Numbered from the stretch's first letter, positions 1 to 15,480 are shown. The stretch is 64,000 bases of DNA from Scylla paramamosain (GCF_035594125.1 NC_087192.1:7441001-7505000); one strand, 5' to 3'. Translations and numbers: made by a program. The notes: generated from the sequence alone by a model not told the origin.

Positions 1-330
<330 letters not shown>

Positions 331-640
331 CAGACAAACTCGCACACAAAATTCAAAACAAAACAAAGAAAAAAAAAATAGAACGAAACCACATTGAATC
401 AGAGGAAGCAGAAGAGAAAAAGACAAGACAGGAGAGAATGAGGAAGGAGAAGCAGGCCAGAGGTAAAGGGAGCAGGAGAACAAACACTGAACACTGTGTG
501 ACGCGAACAAGTGTGACGGGGCGAGCTGTGAGCCTGGGAAGATATGCAGCTGGTTACGACGGTGGGGAGTGGGAGTAGGTGTGATGGTGCAACGGTGCGT
601 GATATACAGGACAATATAAACACCCCCCTTAAGCCTATAC

Positions 641-816
641 ACCGGCCTATTGATCTCAGCCGGAGAGGTCAGAGAATAAGACTTTGATTTCCAGGTCTTT
701 TTTTAATACTCTCGTTATGTGTTTGTAGGGGCAGAGTAAGGAGTCCTCTTAAGTACCGGTCTAATGGTTTAAGCCGGGAGACAAGTAGTAGTAGCTAAGA
801 TTTTGATTCCCAGGTA
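641..816. repeat. Diverged direct duplication, offset about 115 bp
   Basis: Two related segments start at ACCGG (641 and 755) and end at CCAGGT (691-696 and 810-815). Both contain a CCGG(G)AGA block in the middle and a TTTGATTYCCAGGT ending, and both are preceded by CTTAAG. The TTTGATTCC stretch is loosely like a tRNA B-box, so a tRNA-derived SINE remnant is possible, but no full promoter pair is proven. Confidence 0.6.
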
Positions 817-1553
817 GGTATTCTCGAAGGCTTTACATTCCGGCTAGGGTTATTTTAAAAGACTGAAGACATCATTAGGCGGGTATTCACGAGTGATTTT
901 ACCCTTTAATGGTATGGGATCATTGTCAAACGATCACTGTACTTGTAGGAATATGTTGCATCATTAAAAAACGAGAAAATTTGTCAAATGTTCAAAATAA
1001 TCACAAGGACTTGTTTAAAATTATAATAGGAATAATGAACACTGACGAAGGTATCACTACACTCATGAAAACTCGTAAAATGATCATTAGAATCATGAAA
1101 ATTGTTACTAATCCTACTGCACTATTATTAATAAGATCATGAAAATTTCATTATACTCTAAAATCATGAATAGAAATATAAAAACTCTTAACATTTTACT
1201 GAAGCATCCTAAAAGTAGTCGAGAAGGTCACACACAAGAGCTTTGTCGAGAATGCATTCTTTAAAATGATACTCTGGTGTTCCTCCTCCGTCCACCTCGC
1301 AGGAGAAGACGAAAGAGTAAGAGGAACCATCACCTTTAGTACGTTCATGCATAAGTCAATACCAATGAGTCCCAGTGCATAAGACACGGTACTGGCGAAC
1401 CTTCTCTCGTCCTGAGCCAGTTAGCACACTTCTTGACCTCAACTGATTCATGTTTCGTCTCAAAAGCTTTTCATTTTTTTTTTTTTTACATAAATTTATA
1501 GCCTTTTATTTTGGTTCTTTTATTTGCTCTCTCAGGAGAATTTTTTACGTTTA

Positions 1554-1558
<5 letters not shown>
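817..1558. other. AT-rich single-copy-looking sequence
   Basis: No gene is recognised. From 1030 to 1150 there are repeated ATNATGAAAAT-like words (ATGAAC, ATGAAAAC, ATGATC, ATGAAAATT), suggesting a short degenerate repeat. A 63-codon minus-strand frame at 1196-1387 has ordinary composition but no recognisable family. Confidence 0.5.

Positions 1559-1634
<76 letters not shown>
1559..1634. repeat. (CT)38 microsatellite
   Basis: A perfect CT tract. The Ser-Leu poly-peptide frames across it are artefacts. Confidence 0.98.
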
Positions 1635-2159
<525 letters not shown>

Positions 2160-2449
2160 TTCGAAATTATCTATCCAAATGAAAACAACACGACTGACTA
2201 ATGAAATAGAAATTAAAATTAAATAAGAACCAAACATTCCCTTAAAAAAAAATAAATAAAATAAAATACTGAAAAACATTTAGATCGGGACACATCACGG
2301 TATACTCAAATAATAACATACAACAAATGAAGCAGAGAAGCAAAACAAAAATACAGCCGAAGTAAAAAAAACAAAGTAAACCATTGCCAAAAACAGCAAG
2401 AAAATACGACTTCAATAAAGTAAAGCAAAGGAGAAAATAATGAAAGCGG

Positions 2450-2582
<133 letters not shown>

Positions 2583-2739
2583 GCAGACAAACAGTACGTA
2601 CATCAACACAGTGGGATTATGAGATTAGTACCACTATTATGAGAACCACCATCACCACTACCACCACAACCACAACTCTCACACACATGCACCATAACAC
2701 TGCCAGTATAAACAGAAAGGCGAGAGTGATGGTAGCAAT

Positions 2740-2743
2740 GACT

Positions 2744-2834
<91 letters not shown>

Positions 2835-2880
2835 AAGCAATGACAGTAGCAGCAGCAGTAGCAGTAGTAGTAGTAGTAAC
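2740..2880. repeat. (GTA)n trinucleotide array
   Basis: About 30 perfect GTA units to 2834, then a GCA/GTA degenerate tail. It reads as poly-Val, poly-Tyr or poly-Leu depending on frame; none is likely to be translated. Confidence 0.96.
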
Positions 2881-2899
2881 GGTGGTGGTAATGGTGGCG

Positions 2900-3130
2900 G
2901 CGGGTCAACGAGTAGAACTGACAAGGAGACGAGGGAGACTGGGGGCTGGACCGGCTTCGGGCTTGACCTCGTGTTCGGGCTTAGGTGTTTAATGCCATGG
3001 GCTCTGTTTTCGCCGGCCGCACGCCCTTATTTATTGGGCCGTATCTCCTCCTCCGCCACACAGCGAGATTTGCGACATAAATACGTTCAGAAGCTTTATT
3101 GTTTTCGATAAAAATGTTCTCCCACAGGCA
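2900..3130. other. Locally GC-richer non-repetitive segment
   Basis: Balanced composition with GGCCGCACGCCC-like GC words and no simple repeats, unlike both flanks. A 78-codon minus-strand frame covers part of it, but I recognise no domain. Confidence 0.4.
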
Positions 3131-3149
3131 GGCATGGGGTTGAGGAGAG

Positions 3150-3780
3150 AGAGGGGGAGGGAGGGAGGGAGAGAAGGCTAGTACAGATGGGACGGAAGAA
3201 AAGGATAATGGAAGCAAATGTTAGAAGGATAGGTATGGAAAGGACTAGGAAGGAAAGAAGAAGGGAGGGAGAGAAAGGAGGGAGGGAGGGAGAGGGAGAA
3301 AAGGAGACAGGAGGGAGCAAGAGAAGAGTAGCTAGAGAGTGGCAGAAGAAAAAGATTACCAGGATAGGTCAGGAAGGATAGGTAAGACTGGGAGTCGTCA
3401 GAAAGGAGATAGAGAAGGATAGAAAACAGAAGAATGGTTAGGAAGAACAGTTAACAGAAGGAAGAGAGGAAAAATTATGTGAAATGGGTAAGGATAATGC
3501 GAAGGAAAGGCTGGTAAAGGAGGATGGAACAGTGAGAAAAGGATAAGGAGGAAGTGAATAGACAAGAACACAAGATGAATGAGAAAATAAGATAGCAGAG
3601 AGGAGGGAAAAGAGAAGGATGGAAAAGGAAGAATAGACACAGGGAAACAGAGAAAAGAGGTTGATAGTGATGGAAAAGGAAGGATAGAAAAATAGAAACA
3701 GAGAAAAAAGGTTAGGGATTAAGGAAAGGACAGGAGGAAAGATGGGAAAAGGGAAGAGAAAGAGAGAAAGAAAAGGAGAA
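3150..3780. repeat. Purine-rich degenerate minisatellite
   Basis: The + strand is almost only A and G with recurring GATGGAAAAGGA and GGATAG words. The cleanest part is two tandem units of about 51 bp at 3618-3668 and 3669-3719. Both begin GATGGAAAAGGAAG and contain AAACAGAGAAAA then AGGTT. The minus strand gives long pyrimidine-driven frames that are not genes. Confidence 0.75.
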
Positions 3781-3877
3781 AGTTATTATTTTTTTCCCTC
3801 CCTGGCCTGACATGTAATGGCAATAGTGCTGAATATTTTTTTTTAAGGGAAAAGGAAAAATTAAAGAAAGCTATCAC

Positions 3878-3878
<1 letters not shown>

Positions 3879-3943
<65 letters not shown>
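3879..3943. repeat. (TC)n microsatellite
   Basis: About 32 units, perfect. The downstream 3944-4130 sequence is balanced and non-repetitive, with no recognised gene. Confidence 0.97.
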
Positions 3944-3946
<3 letters not shown>

Positions 3947-4224
3947 ATGGGCTGCGAAAAGCCTCTCAGTGACTCAGGGCGTGTTGACACATGCCTCAGT
4001 TTTGAGATGACAACACTCTGAAACCAAACTTTTTCACGGATTGTTGGCACCACGCAAAGTCCTGCTCGGCCGGGCGTGGCGTGGCTCGGCGGCCAAAACA
4101 CAAGTCTGTTCCAAATGATGGTGATTCTCTTGACAGGAAATTGTCTTCATGCGTGTTTTGTAATGTGGAGTGTTGAACAGGGTGAAGTATTATGTGGATG
4201 GGGTTAAAGGGATTCGTTTTGGGG

Positions 4225-4226
4225 GT

Positions 4227-4275
<49 letters not shown>
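4225..4275. repeat. (TTG)n trinucleotide array
   Basis: About 16 TTG units. It is followed by a degenerate ATC/ATT-rich stretch at 4380-4515. Confidence 0.95.
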
Positions 4276-4277
<2 letters not shown>

Positions 4278-4515
4278 TCTTTATTTTATTGTTAGTTTTC
4301 TGTTTATACATTAACTTTTCTATTTCTCGCGTTCTTGTTCGTTTTCTCATTATTTTATCTTTGTGTTCTTATTTTATTACTATCATCATCATCAAGGTGG
4401 TTATCATCATTATTATTATTATTATCATTATTACTATTATTACTATTAGCATGTTACTACTATCATCATCAGTACTATTATTGCCATTATTGTTACTGTT
4501 ATTAACATCATCATT

Positions 4516-4889
4516 TCTCCATTACAGGTAAGTGTAAGGGAGCTTCACCTGATAGACCAACAGGTACCACTCACAGGCGAAGGTACGTAAGCTGTTCTGT
4601 AACTGTAGCATCGGAGGCAGGCAGCTACTAATGGTGAGCTGAATAACTGGTACAAAATTTCCCTTCATCTCATTGAGGCGCCAGAATACAGGTACCCAGC
4701 CACGTATGGGAAGTTATTTAAAGCTATTTTCTTATTATATTTTCACATTAAGAACATGGGAACGTTAGAGTACTGCAAGATTCTACTGTGCTTATGGTTT
4801 CTCTGCATTGTTTTTCTCGTATCATTTACTTTTCGCATCGGTGAAGATGGAAAAACAATCAGTCGAAAGATTTTAAATGCTGGTAGATC
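4516..4889. other. Unique-looking sequence, no gene recognised
   Basis: Non-repetitive. A 70-codon + frame from an ATG at 4756 starts with a hydrophobic stretch of about 20 residues but runs into the duplicated repeat that follows, so I do not call it a gene. Confidence 0.35.
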
Positions 4890-5185
4890 AATGAAAGTTT
4901 CTTGTCTCTCTTATTTTTTGGGGGGAAGGGATAAAACAGCGAGCTATGAAAAATACGGCTTGATATAGTCAGTGTTCAGAAATTGAAAGCAAAGATGAAA
5001 AAAATAGTAAGTGAAAAAGAAGAGCAACAGACAAAACAGCTGTGTGTTAATATAAATAGACGTTAAAAGAGTTGAAAAAGTTTCCTGTCGCTTAAATTTT
5101 TCGGGTTGAAAGTGACAACTGTGAAAAAATATCGCTTTCATATACCCAGTGTTCAAATATTTAAAAAGAATATAAAAAAAGTAGC
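4890..5185. repeat. Two diverged AT-rich repeat units, offset about 178 bp
   Basis: Unit one (about 4890-5000) and unit two (about 5070-5185) share three ordered anchors: GAAAGTTTCTTGTC against GAAAAAGTTTCCTGTC (4893 and 5073), TGAAAAATA against TGAAAAAATA, and CAGTGTTCA (4970 and 5147). They end in a similar A-rich stretch containing AGTARNYAGT. The frames match on the minus strand as well, but divergence and stops argue against coding. Confidence 0.72.
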
Positions 5186-6511
<1,326 letters not shown>

Positions 6512-6621
6512 TTGAATATGTACCAAACCCACAATTCATGAACGTGTAATGAAAAAAGGTAAATATGTAAATAGATAGATACCAAGCCCTTTATTGTAAA
6601 ACTTTTATGATAATCTTTCGG

Positions 6622-6624
<3 letters not shown>

Positions 6625-6710
<86 letters not shown>
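6625..6710. repeat. (TC)n microsatellite
   Basis: About 43 units. With the GA tract at 6398-6508 it forms a facing complementary pair. Confidence 0.98.
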
Positions 6711-6714
<4 letters not shown>

Positions 6715-7034
6715 TGCTCGGGGACATAACTCAGCTCAGCGCCATGAAATAACACACGCAAGCACAAAAAAAAAAGCTACATTTTTTTTTATTTAATTCG
6801 GTAAGCTCGCACCGATACGTGTGGATTTCAGAACATTATCATAAACATTCTTTTTTTATTCATTTTTTTTAACGCGTGCTCATGCTCCAGTCCTCCCAGG
6901 AGTCTCATCTGGCGACGATGTATTAAAAAGGGAAGGGCACAGAAAGGTTGGTGGGAAAGCCTCGAGTTACCAGCACAAATACATCACCCACTGCCATAAA
7001 TAATGAGATGAATAAATTTTGTCTCCACCCTTCT

Positions 7035-7460
7035 ACTCCTTCCTCTCCCTGCGTCCCCTCACCACCACCATCACCACCAACACTAAAACCACCATCCCTG
7101 TTACTATCACTTCCACCTCGACTTCCACCAGCACCTCAACAAGACCACTGCAGTATCAACATCACCACCACCATCACCACTTCTATTACAACCAGCTCCA
7201 CCAACACCAACACATCAGCTTGACCAGCATCACCACCACCACTAGAACCAACATCCCTTCTACTACCACCACCACCTCTGCCAGCACCTACTACTCGATC
7301 ACCACCAAAGTTTCCACACAACCCATATGATCCACCACCACCACAACCACCACAACTCGAACCACCAATCATATTACTACCACTTTCACCTCCACTGCCA
7401 CCTCATTTCGATCTACCACCAGGGCTTCCACGGTACCCATCTAGTCCACCACCATCACAA
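7035..7460. repeat. Degenerate ACC/ATC/AAC trinucleotide region
   Basis: Dense CCACCA, CATCACCAC and CCACTACCA words. The + frames give Thr/Ser- or His-rich translations and the minus strand a Gly/Val-rich one. The interruption pattern is that of an old decayed trinucleotide array, not a protein. Confidence 0.8.
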
Positions 7461-7577
7461 CCTGGCCGATGAATCACACAACGGAAGAAACAGCGATAAA
7501 AACTACAAGGAATGCCCGACACGTCCCTCCATTTATCTCGCTAACGCCTCAACGTATCTGGTAGGGTTCGTGTGGCT

Positions 7578-7705
<128 letters not shown>

Positions 7706-7780
7706 GAAATGTGGTGTTTGATAGTTTAATGCACAAATTGATAAGAAATACTTGTAAATACATATTTTTTTCTTACATAC

Positions 7781-7782
<2 letters not shown>

Positions 7783-7847
<65 letters not shown>

Positions 7848-7865
7848 CACACACGCACGCACTTC
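7783..7865. repeat. (AC)n microsatellite with decayed 3' end
   Basis: About 29 perfect units to 7841, then ACAG/ACGC variants. Confidence 0.95.
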
Positions 7866-7944
7866 ACGCACTCTTTCTAAACCTCAAGAGATACACTGCC
7901 CACACAGCACCTGCGACTCAGCACACACACAGACCAACACACCT

Positions 7945-7945
<1 letters not shown>

Positions 7946-8013
<68 letters not shown>
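7946..8013. repeat. (CT)34 microsatellite
   Basis: A perfect tract, preceded by a short CA run at 7923-7930. Confidence 0.97.
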
Positions 8014-8015
<2 letters not shown>

Positions 8016-8167
8016 ACTACGATTCTGTTACTCAATCTGGAGGAGATTTCGCCTCGTCCAATCTCGTCCTCCAACACAATAGCCTGAGGAGACAACCCAA
8101 AGAGAACTCGAATCTCAATGTATTCCTTGACGAGATCGATTTACGGGAATAGAAACACGACAGAAAA

Positions 8168-8198
<31 letters not shown>

Positions 8199-8739
8199 CA
8201 TCAGAGAAAAAGTATGGGTGGAAAAGAGAGAGAAAAAGTTGCAAATAAATCTACGCAAGAAGAAAAAATCGGGGAATGTGTTTATACTAGAAAAAATAGA
8301 GGAAAGGGGGGAAAACAAAAGGTGGATGTACATATATGCAGTAACGAAAACCGAAAAGAAATTGGATTAAGCATGAAAAAAAGAAAAGACCTACGTAAAG
8401 AGAAGTACAAGAACACGAACACTAAACAAAAGAAAATATGAAAAAAATACATATAAAAAAAAAATGGAGATGAAGGACAACAGAAAATAACGAAAACATA
8501 TATATATATATCCACAGATGTGTGTCGATGTATCAAGAATTTTTAAAACCCTGCAACATTTCATTCCAATAAACTACCTTGAGAATGGAGGTTACTGAAG
8601 CAATTACCGAACATTTAATGAACCGAAGCCATAATATGATCTGACCTTTAAACACACACGGTCAAATAATACAGGAAAATAACACGAAAAAAAAAACACG
8701 AAAAAAAAAAAGAGAGAAACATATGTGCCTGTATACTTT

Positions 8740-8741
<2 letters not shown>
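8014..8741. other. A-rich sequence with short (AT)n tracts
   Basis: A poly-A run then (TA)n at 8164-8199, and a shorter (TA)5 at 8500-8510. The rest is A/G-rich with no gene recognised. Confidence 0.6.

Positions 8742-8824
<83 letters not shown>
8742..8824. repeat. (AC)41 microsatellite
   Basis: A perfect tract. Confidence 0.98.
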
Positions 8825-8826
<2 letters not shown>

Positions 8827-8929
8827 GTCGCAAAACATGTCAACACACCCATACGATTCTCGCCCTTGTCGTATCGTGTTCCAGAGTCCAGGGATAGGCC
8901 GTGTGTTTTCTGTGTTTGCGTCTGCAGAG

Positions 8930-9213
8930 GGAAGGAAGATCGGCAGGTGATAGGAGACGTAAGAGGAGTGAAGAGAGAGTGAGTAGGGAGGCATGAGAGG
9001 GGAAGGAAGGGGACTGGAGGGAAGGAAAGGAAAGGAAAAATGGAGAGGGAGATGGGAAGAGGAGGGGAATGAGGTGAAGAGGACCTGGTCAGAGTTATGG
9101 CCGGACTGAATTCCGTGCGAGTTGGACGAGAAGAGGGACGAGGAGGAGGAGGAGGAGGAGGAGGAGGAGGAGGAGGAGGAGGAGGAGGAGGAGGAGGAGG
9201 AGGAGGAGGAGGA
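8930..9213. repeat. Purine-rich flank with (GGA)n array
   Basis: A GGAA/GGGA-rich degenerate stretch, interrupted by a short mixed segment at 9080-9125, leads into about 24 GGA units at 9140-9213. Confidence 0.9.
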
Positions 9214-9349
9214 ATAAAATAGAAGGAATGAAGGAAGAAGAAAAAGAAGACAACAGTGAAATAAAAACTCTGTAACTAACTCAACATTTTTTTTTAGAAA
9301 GTACAAAGGAAAAAATCGAAATACTTGAAAAACCTAAAAAAAAAATAAC

Positions 9350-9530
9350 AAAAATAAATAAATAAATAAATAAATACTAGGAATACTACGACAACTTCTG
9401 CTACTCCTACTACTACTACTACCACTACCACTACTACTACTACAACTACTACCACAACCACCACCAACAACAACAACAATAACAATAACACTTCCACTCA
9501 CCACCACCACCACTTCGACCACTGCTCCTA
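9350..9530. repeat. (AAAT)n, (CTA)n and ACC/AAC decayed arrays
   Basis: (AAAT)6 at 9352-9376, then imperfect CTA/CCA units at 9395-9455 and ACC/AAC units to about 9525. Confidence 0.85.
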
Positions 9531-9647
9531 CAAATAATAGGAAAAGTTACAACAACAACCAACGGACGGTGAATTTGATACTTTTCAAGAGGCGACAAGA
9601 GGCGAGGGGTCAGCCAGAGGGGAGATTCCAGCGAACCTCTTATGGCG

Positions 9648-9685
9648 AGAGCGAGAGCGAGAGCGAGAGAGAGAGAGAGAGAGAA
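9648..9685. repeat. (GAGAGC)n to (GA)n short tract
   Basis: Four GAGAGC-like units pass into GA units. Confidence 0.85.
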
Positions 9686-9810
9686 GCACTGGATTCGAGC
9701 AAGAGAAAAGGAAAAGAAAAAGATGAAGAAGAAGAGAAGAAAAAGAGAAAAAGTTAGTGTGTCATGACCTAAGGGAGATCACCGTGACCTTGGAGGCGTG
9801 ACTGTGACGA

Positions 9811-9864
9811 AGAGGAGGAGGAGGAGGAGGAGGAGGAGGAGGAGGAGGAGGAGGAGGAGGAGGA
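9811..9864. repeat. (GGA)18 array
   Basis: A perfect trinucleotide array in purine-rich flanks. 9865-10104 between it and the next GGA array holds A/G-rich sequence only. Confidence 0.97.
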
Positions 9865-10104
9865 GCAAAAAGAATAAAAGGAGGTAGGAGGGTTACTAAA
9901 AAAAATAAATAAAAATAATGAAAACGGGCAATAAAAGAAGGAAGACGTAAGAGAAAAGGCGAAGATGATGAGAGGGGAAGGAGTGGAAGGCTTGAAGAAA
10001 AAACCGCGAGGAGATTTGCTAGAAGAATGAGGAAAGGGGGAAGGAGAGGATGATGAAAAAGTGTGAAGAAAGTTACGAGAAGGAAATGAGAAGCGGGATG
10101 CGAC

Positions 10105-10168
10105 GGAGGAGGAGGAGGAGGAGGAGGAGGAGGAGGAGGAGGAGGAGGAGGAGGAGGAGGAGGAGGAA
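10105..10168. repeat. (GGA)21 array
   Basis: The third GGA array within 1.1 kb (9140, 9811, 10105). Confidence 0.97.
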
Positions 10169-10267
10169 TTCTATTATCACAAGAAATACGTAAGGGAATG
10201 AAAAATAGGGGGCAGAAGTGCGGGTGGTGATGGAGGAAAAATAAAATCCATTAAAGGATGCGTTGGT

Positions 10268-10469
<202 letters not shown>

Positions 10470-10779
10470 CACGTACAAAGCGATATAATCACGACAGATG
10501 GAATAAAGTTAATTAAATCATAAAAAGATACAAGTATGATTAAAAAAATAGAGATGAAGGGAAAGAGGGAGAGAAGGAAAGAGGGAGGAAAGGAAGGAGA
10601 GAGAAAAAAAAAACAACGTAGAGAGGATGAAACCATGAGATATGAATAAAATAAATAAACCTTTATGCAAAACTAATAATTCTCATTCACGATACACAGG
10701 AAAATAATCTTTGATAAATTTCCAGCGAGGAGAAAGTTAAGAATCAGAGAACTTCATTAAATAAATATGACACATGCAA

Positions 10780-10784
<5 letters not shown>

Positions 10785-10872
<88 letters not shown>

Positions 10873-10937
10873 GGTCCTAAGAGGCAGATTAAAAGGAGTA
10901 ACATTTACAGGAATTAGCAGTGATTAGAGAACATGTG

Positions 10938-11019
<82 letters not shown>
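10785..11019. repeat. Two (CT)n arrays separated by 68 bp
   Basis: 10785-10871 and 10940-11019. Both are preceded by the same ATTCTCT junction, which may indicate one ancestral tract split or duplicated. 10469-10784 upstream is A-rich with nothing recognised. Confidence 0.96.
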
Positions 11020-11022
<3 letters not shown>

Positions 11023-11834
11023 CCTTTATTATTATTATATTTCCATTTTTTCCATTTCTTTTTTTCATTTTTTTAAAGATTCACTAACAGCTTAGCTTCT
11101 AAAACTGCCACTGAATTTTGTCTATCATCAACTACTTTCCTACGTCCCTTGCCATGTTATCCTCACTTTCATCATCTCTTCTTTATCATCAATTTCCTTC
11201 CTACTCCCCTTTGCTACCCTCACTTTCTTCTCCTTCCCTTCCTTCAGGCCTGGGTACCCTTCACTCGTCGCGGGATGAGGTTCTCACTACTCGTTTAGTG
11301 GGTCATTTCCAGCAGAGCAAATAGATTTAGAACAACGCCTCCTCCGGGACAGAATCGCACGCCAAATGACACTCGGCAAGATCAAGGAGAGATACGCAGT
11401 TCAGGATTCCTATCAGCTGATGAAGAGGAGAAGGAGAACTAGGAGGAGGAGGAGGAGAAGGAGAAACGAGAGCATCTCCTGGAAGCGAAATCTGGAGGTC
11501 CTTGTCAGAGTCCGTCCCGGGGAGTAAATAGGATCGTGTGAGATTTATAGGTCAGGTTAAGAGGGTCATTACGCCAGGTGTTAATAGCAGGGCAAGAGCC
11601 GAGGAGGACGTGCTGGGGGAGAGGGAGCAGGAGCAGGTGGGAGTAGGAGTGGTGAAGGACGAAAGAGAAGGAAAGGTCTTGTGTTCTTCGTGGAGTGGAG
11701 GGCAGGATGTGAATTTCTGAAGCTGGTGGTTGGTTAGTTGGTTTAGAGTTTATCTTCTCCGGAATTCAAGTCACGTGCTTCCAGTGTATTTGCGTTTGTG
11801 TGTCTAAGGCAAGTTTAAGTCTGGGTGGGTGGTG

Positions 11835-11838
<4 letters not shown>
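11020..11838. other. Non-repetitive sequence; possible short coding-like frame
   Basis: 11040-11260 is T/C-rich. From a TTTCCAG acceptor-like site at 11306-11312, a + frame stays open to a TAA at 11525-11527. It has charged composition: an LEQRLLRDR stretch, then Arg-rich residues from an AGG/GGA-rich segment. No family is recognised, and half of the Arg run comes from a GGA-like repeat. This is not a confident gene. Confidence 0.2.

Positions 11839-11923
<85 letters not shown>
11839..11923. repeat. (CT)42 microsatellite
   Basis: A perfect tract. Confidence 0.98.
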
Positions 11924-11925
<2 letters not shown>

Positions 11926-12029
11926 ACCATCCACTTAATCCTTTTATCACATCCACTGCTTTCCTTCCACCGCCTACACTCTCAATTCCACATCACTCCC
12001 ACCTTCACTCACTCATATCATCGCTGTAT

Positions 12030-12300
12030 TTACTGACACACTGCACACATCACCATTTCCAGCTTCACCACACCACCACAACACCATCCCATGTTTTTCA
12101 GTCCACTTCACCATTCCACCAGCAAGGCTACGTAATAACAGCCTCTCCACATCTTTTAGCCATTATTTTTCCACCTAGCTTTCCCTGACGTTAATTCCAC
12201 ACTACACCAACACCGCCACCACAGATAGTCACGACCACCACCACCAAGCCGACACCTCCACCTTCACCACCACTACCACCACCACCAGCAAAACCCTTTC
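12030..12300. repeat. Decayed ACC/CAC trinucleotide region
   Basis: CCACCA and CACCAC words at high density, clearest at 12205-12295. It resembles 7035-7460 and 16040-16540. Confidence 0.7.
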
Positions 12301-12404
12301 ATTCTTCATCACTAGTTGTCATTTTGTCTCCAGTCTCGCTGTTCATCCTTCCTTCCTTCCTTGATCCCCCTAATTCTTCCTCATTCCTCTCTCTTCCCTG
12401 ACAA

Positions 12405-12600
12405 GTGAACGCCTCCTCCTCCTCCTCCTCCTCCTCCTCGTTACACGTCTATGCATCATCCCCACCCAAGTTAAGAAGGTCAAACTGCCTGGTAAAACAG
12501 AGACGTGAGGTCACACAATGATGACCTTGCTCTCTCAGGCCTCAAACCATCCTCCTCCTCCTCCTCCTCCTCCACCTTCTCCTCCTCCTCCAACCACAAA
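12405..12600. repeat. Two (CTC)n short arrays
   Basis: About nine CTC units at 12412-12440 and an interrupted array at 12550-12592, in pyrimidine-rich sequence. Confidence 0.9.
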
Positions 12601-12700
12601 CTGACCTCTATCCTAGTCTTCCCTCCTTCCCTCCATCCACTCCCTCCTGGTCTCATCTCCTCTTTCCCTCTTCATTTTCATCTTTCTCTGTATCGTTCCT

Positions 12701-12703
<3 letters not shown>

Positions 12704-12773
<70 letters not shown>
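12704..12773. repeat. (CT)35 microsatellite
   Basis: A perfect tract. Confidence 0.98.
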
Positions 12774-12776
<3 letters not shown>

Positions 12777-13502
12777 GCACAGTCGCTCTCCTAGGGAATG
12801 TGTTTCATACAAAAGACCATTTTTCAAAACTTCCCACAATTTCAAAATGACCTCAAAACAAAGGGTCTTGGGGGACACTTTTATTTAAGTCCTCGTGCTA
12901 AGGAGAAAAAATATCAAGGTTGCATTTTCTTCATTTGCAGCCTTTTTATTTTTTTCCAAGTCGAGATTATAAAAAGTGTTGGAATTTTCATTTCTATCGC
13001 ATATTTATTTATTTTTTTTTCCGTGATGTAATTAATGACAAAGTTCAAATTTTGGGTCGTTTTGCACATATATATATATTTTTTTCTACAAGTATTATTT
13101 TACATATTAATATTTTTATTCGCACTTTCGTTTATTTAATGTATATTTATTTTTACGGGGCTGTAATTTTTACATTCCCGTGCAGAGATGTCTTGAATAT
13201 TTCCCTTCATATTTCTCTTCGTTTAAATAAAATACTGATATAAAAAAAAAGGGTTAATTTCTTCCGCCCCCCATTTTTTTTTCAGAGCGTCGGTATTTTT
13301 ATCACTTCCTTTCCAAAAACGTATCAGAGAATTTTAATTTTCCTTTCTTTATTCCTGACAAGTATTTTTTGTTTTATTATTACCTTTATTTTCTTACTTT
13401 TCCTTCCTTCCCCTTCCTTTCCTTTCCTTTTTTTCCTTCCTTCCGAACGCGAAATGCAAGGAATGTGAACTGAATACCAAAAAGAAGGGATGATGATTAT
13501 AA

Positions 13503-13504
<2 letters not shown>
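12774..13504. other. T-rich sequence, no gene recognised
   Basis: Many T runs of 7-9 bases and one (AT) run at 13068-13080. 13375-13440 is TTCC-rich. The 107- and 77-codon frames are F/I/Y-rich by composition only. Confidence 0.5.
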
Positions 13505-13579
<75 letters not shown>

Positions 13580-13612
13580 TTATATGTAAATTTTCCTTGG
13601 TTTCGTTTCATT

Positions 13613-13688
<76 letters not shown>
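13505..13688. repeat. Facing (GA)36 and (CT)36 arms, 40-bp spacer
   Basis: GA at 13505-13576 and CT at 13617-13688 are exact reverse complements of equal length (72 bp each). The AT-rich spacer contains TTTTATATGTAAATTTTC. Either strand could form a 72-bp stem with a 40-nt loop. Confidence 0.95.
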
Positions 13689-14966
<1,278 letters not shown>

Positions 14967-15229
14967 GTGGGAGAAGAGGAATATTGGACGTAAGACACTA
15001 ATCCTAACAATTCTTCGCTGCAAATTGATTGTAGTCTTTTAGATCCCGCTGTTTTTTTTCATGCGACGTGTTTGGTTTGCCCGCCCGCCCGCCTGTCTGT
15101 ACCCTCGCCCATTCCCACGAAGGGACGCGAAGGAGAGGGAGTTTACATAGGACATAAAAAAAAGTGTGGGAGACTGACGAGGCTTGATTGGGTAAACTTA
15201 CGTCTCGATAATTGAATTGGAAAGCTATA

Positions 15230-15480
15230 AATATATATATCGGGAGAGTGAAATATTAGGATTGTGTAACTGTATACATTGATAGATGCATATGGAGATG
15301 GAGAGATATATACATAGGTAAATTTATAAATGGATAGGTATGTAGGTAGGAAGATAGAGAAAGAAATAGATAAATAGATGGATGGACATGTAAATAGAGA
15401 TACAGACAGATAGATAGTTAGATAGATAGATAGATAGACAGGTAGGTAGATGGACAGACAGACTCACAGACACATAGAAA
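15230..15480. repeat. Degenerate GATA/GACA tetranucleotide tract
   Basis: (TA)5 near 15230, then imperfect GATA, GGTA and GACA units; the longest run is AGATAGATAGATAGATAG near 15418-15436. 14964-15229 upstream is unique-looking with GCCC repeats at 15079-15092. Confidence 0.85.
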
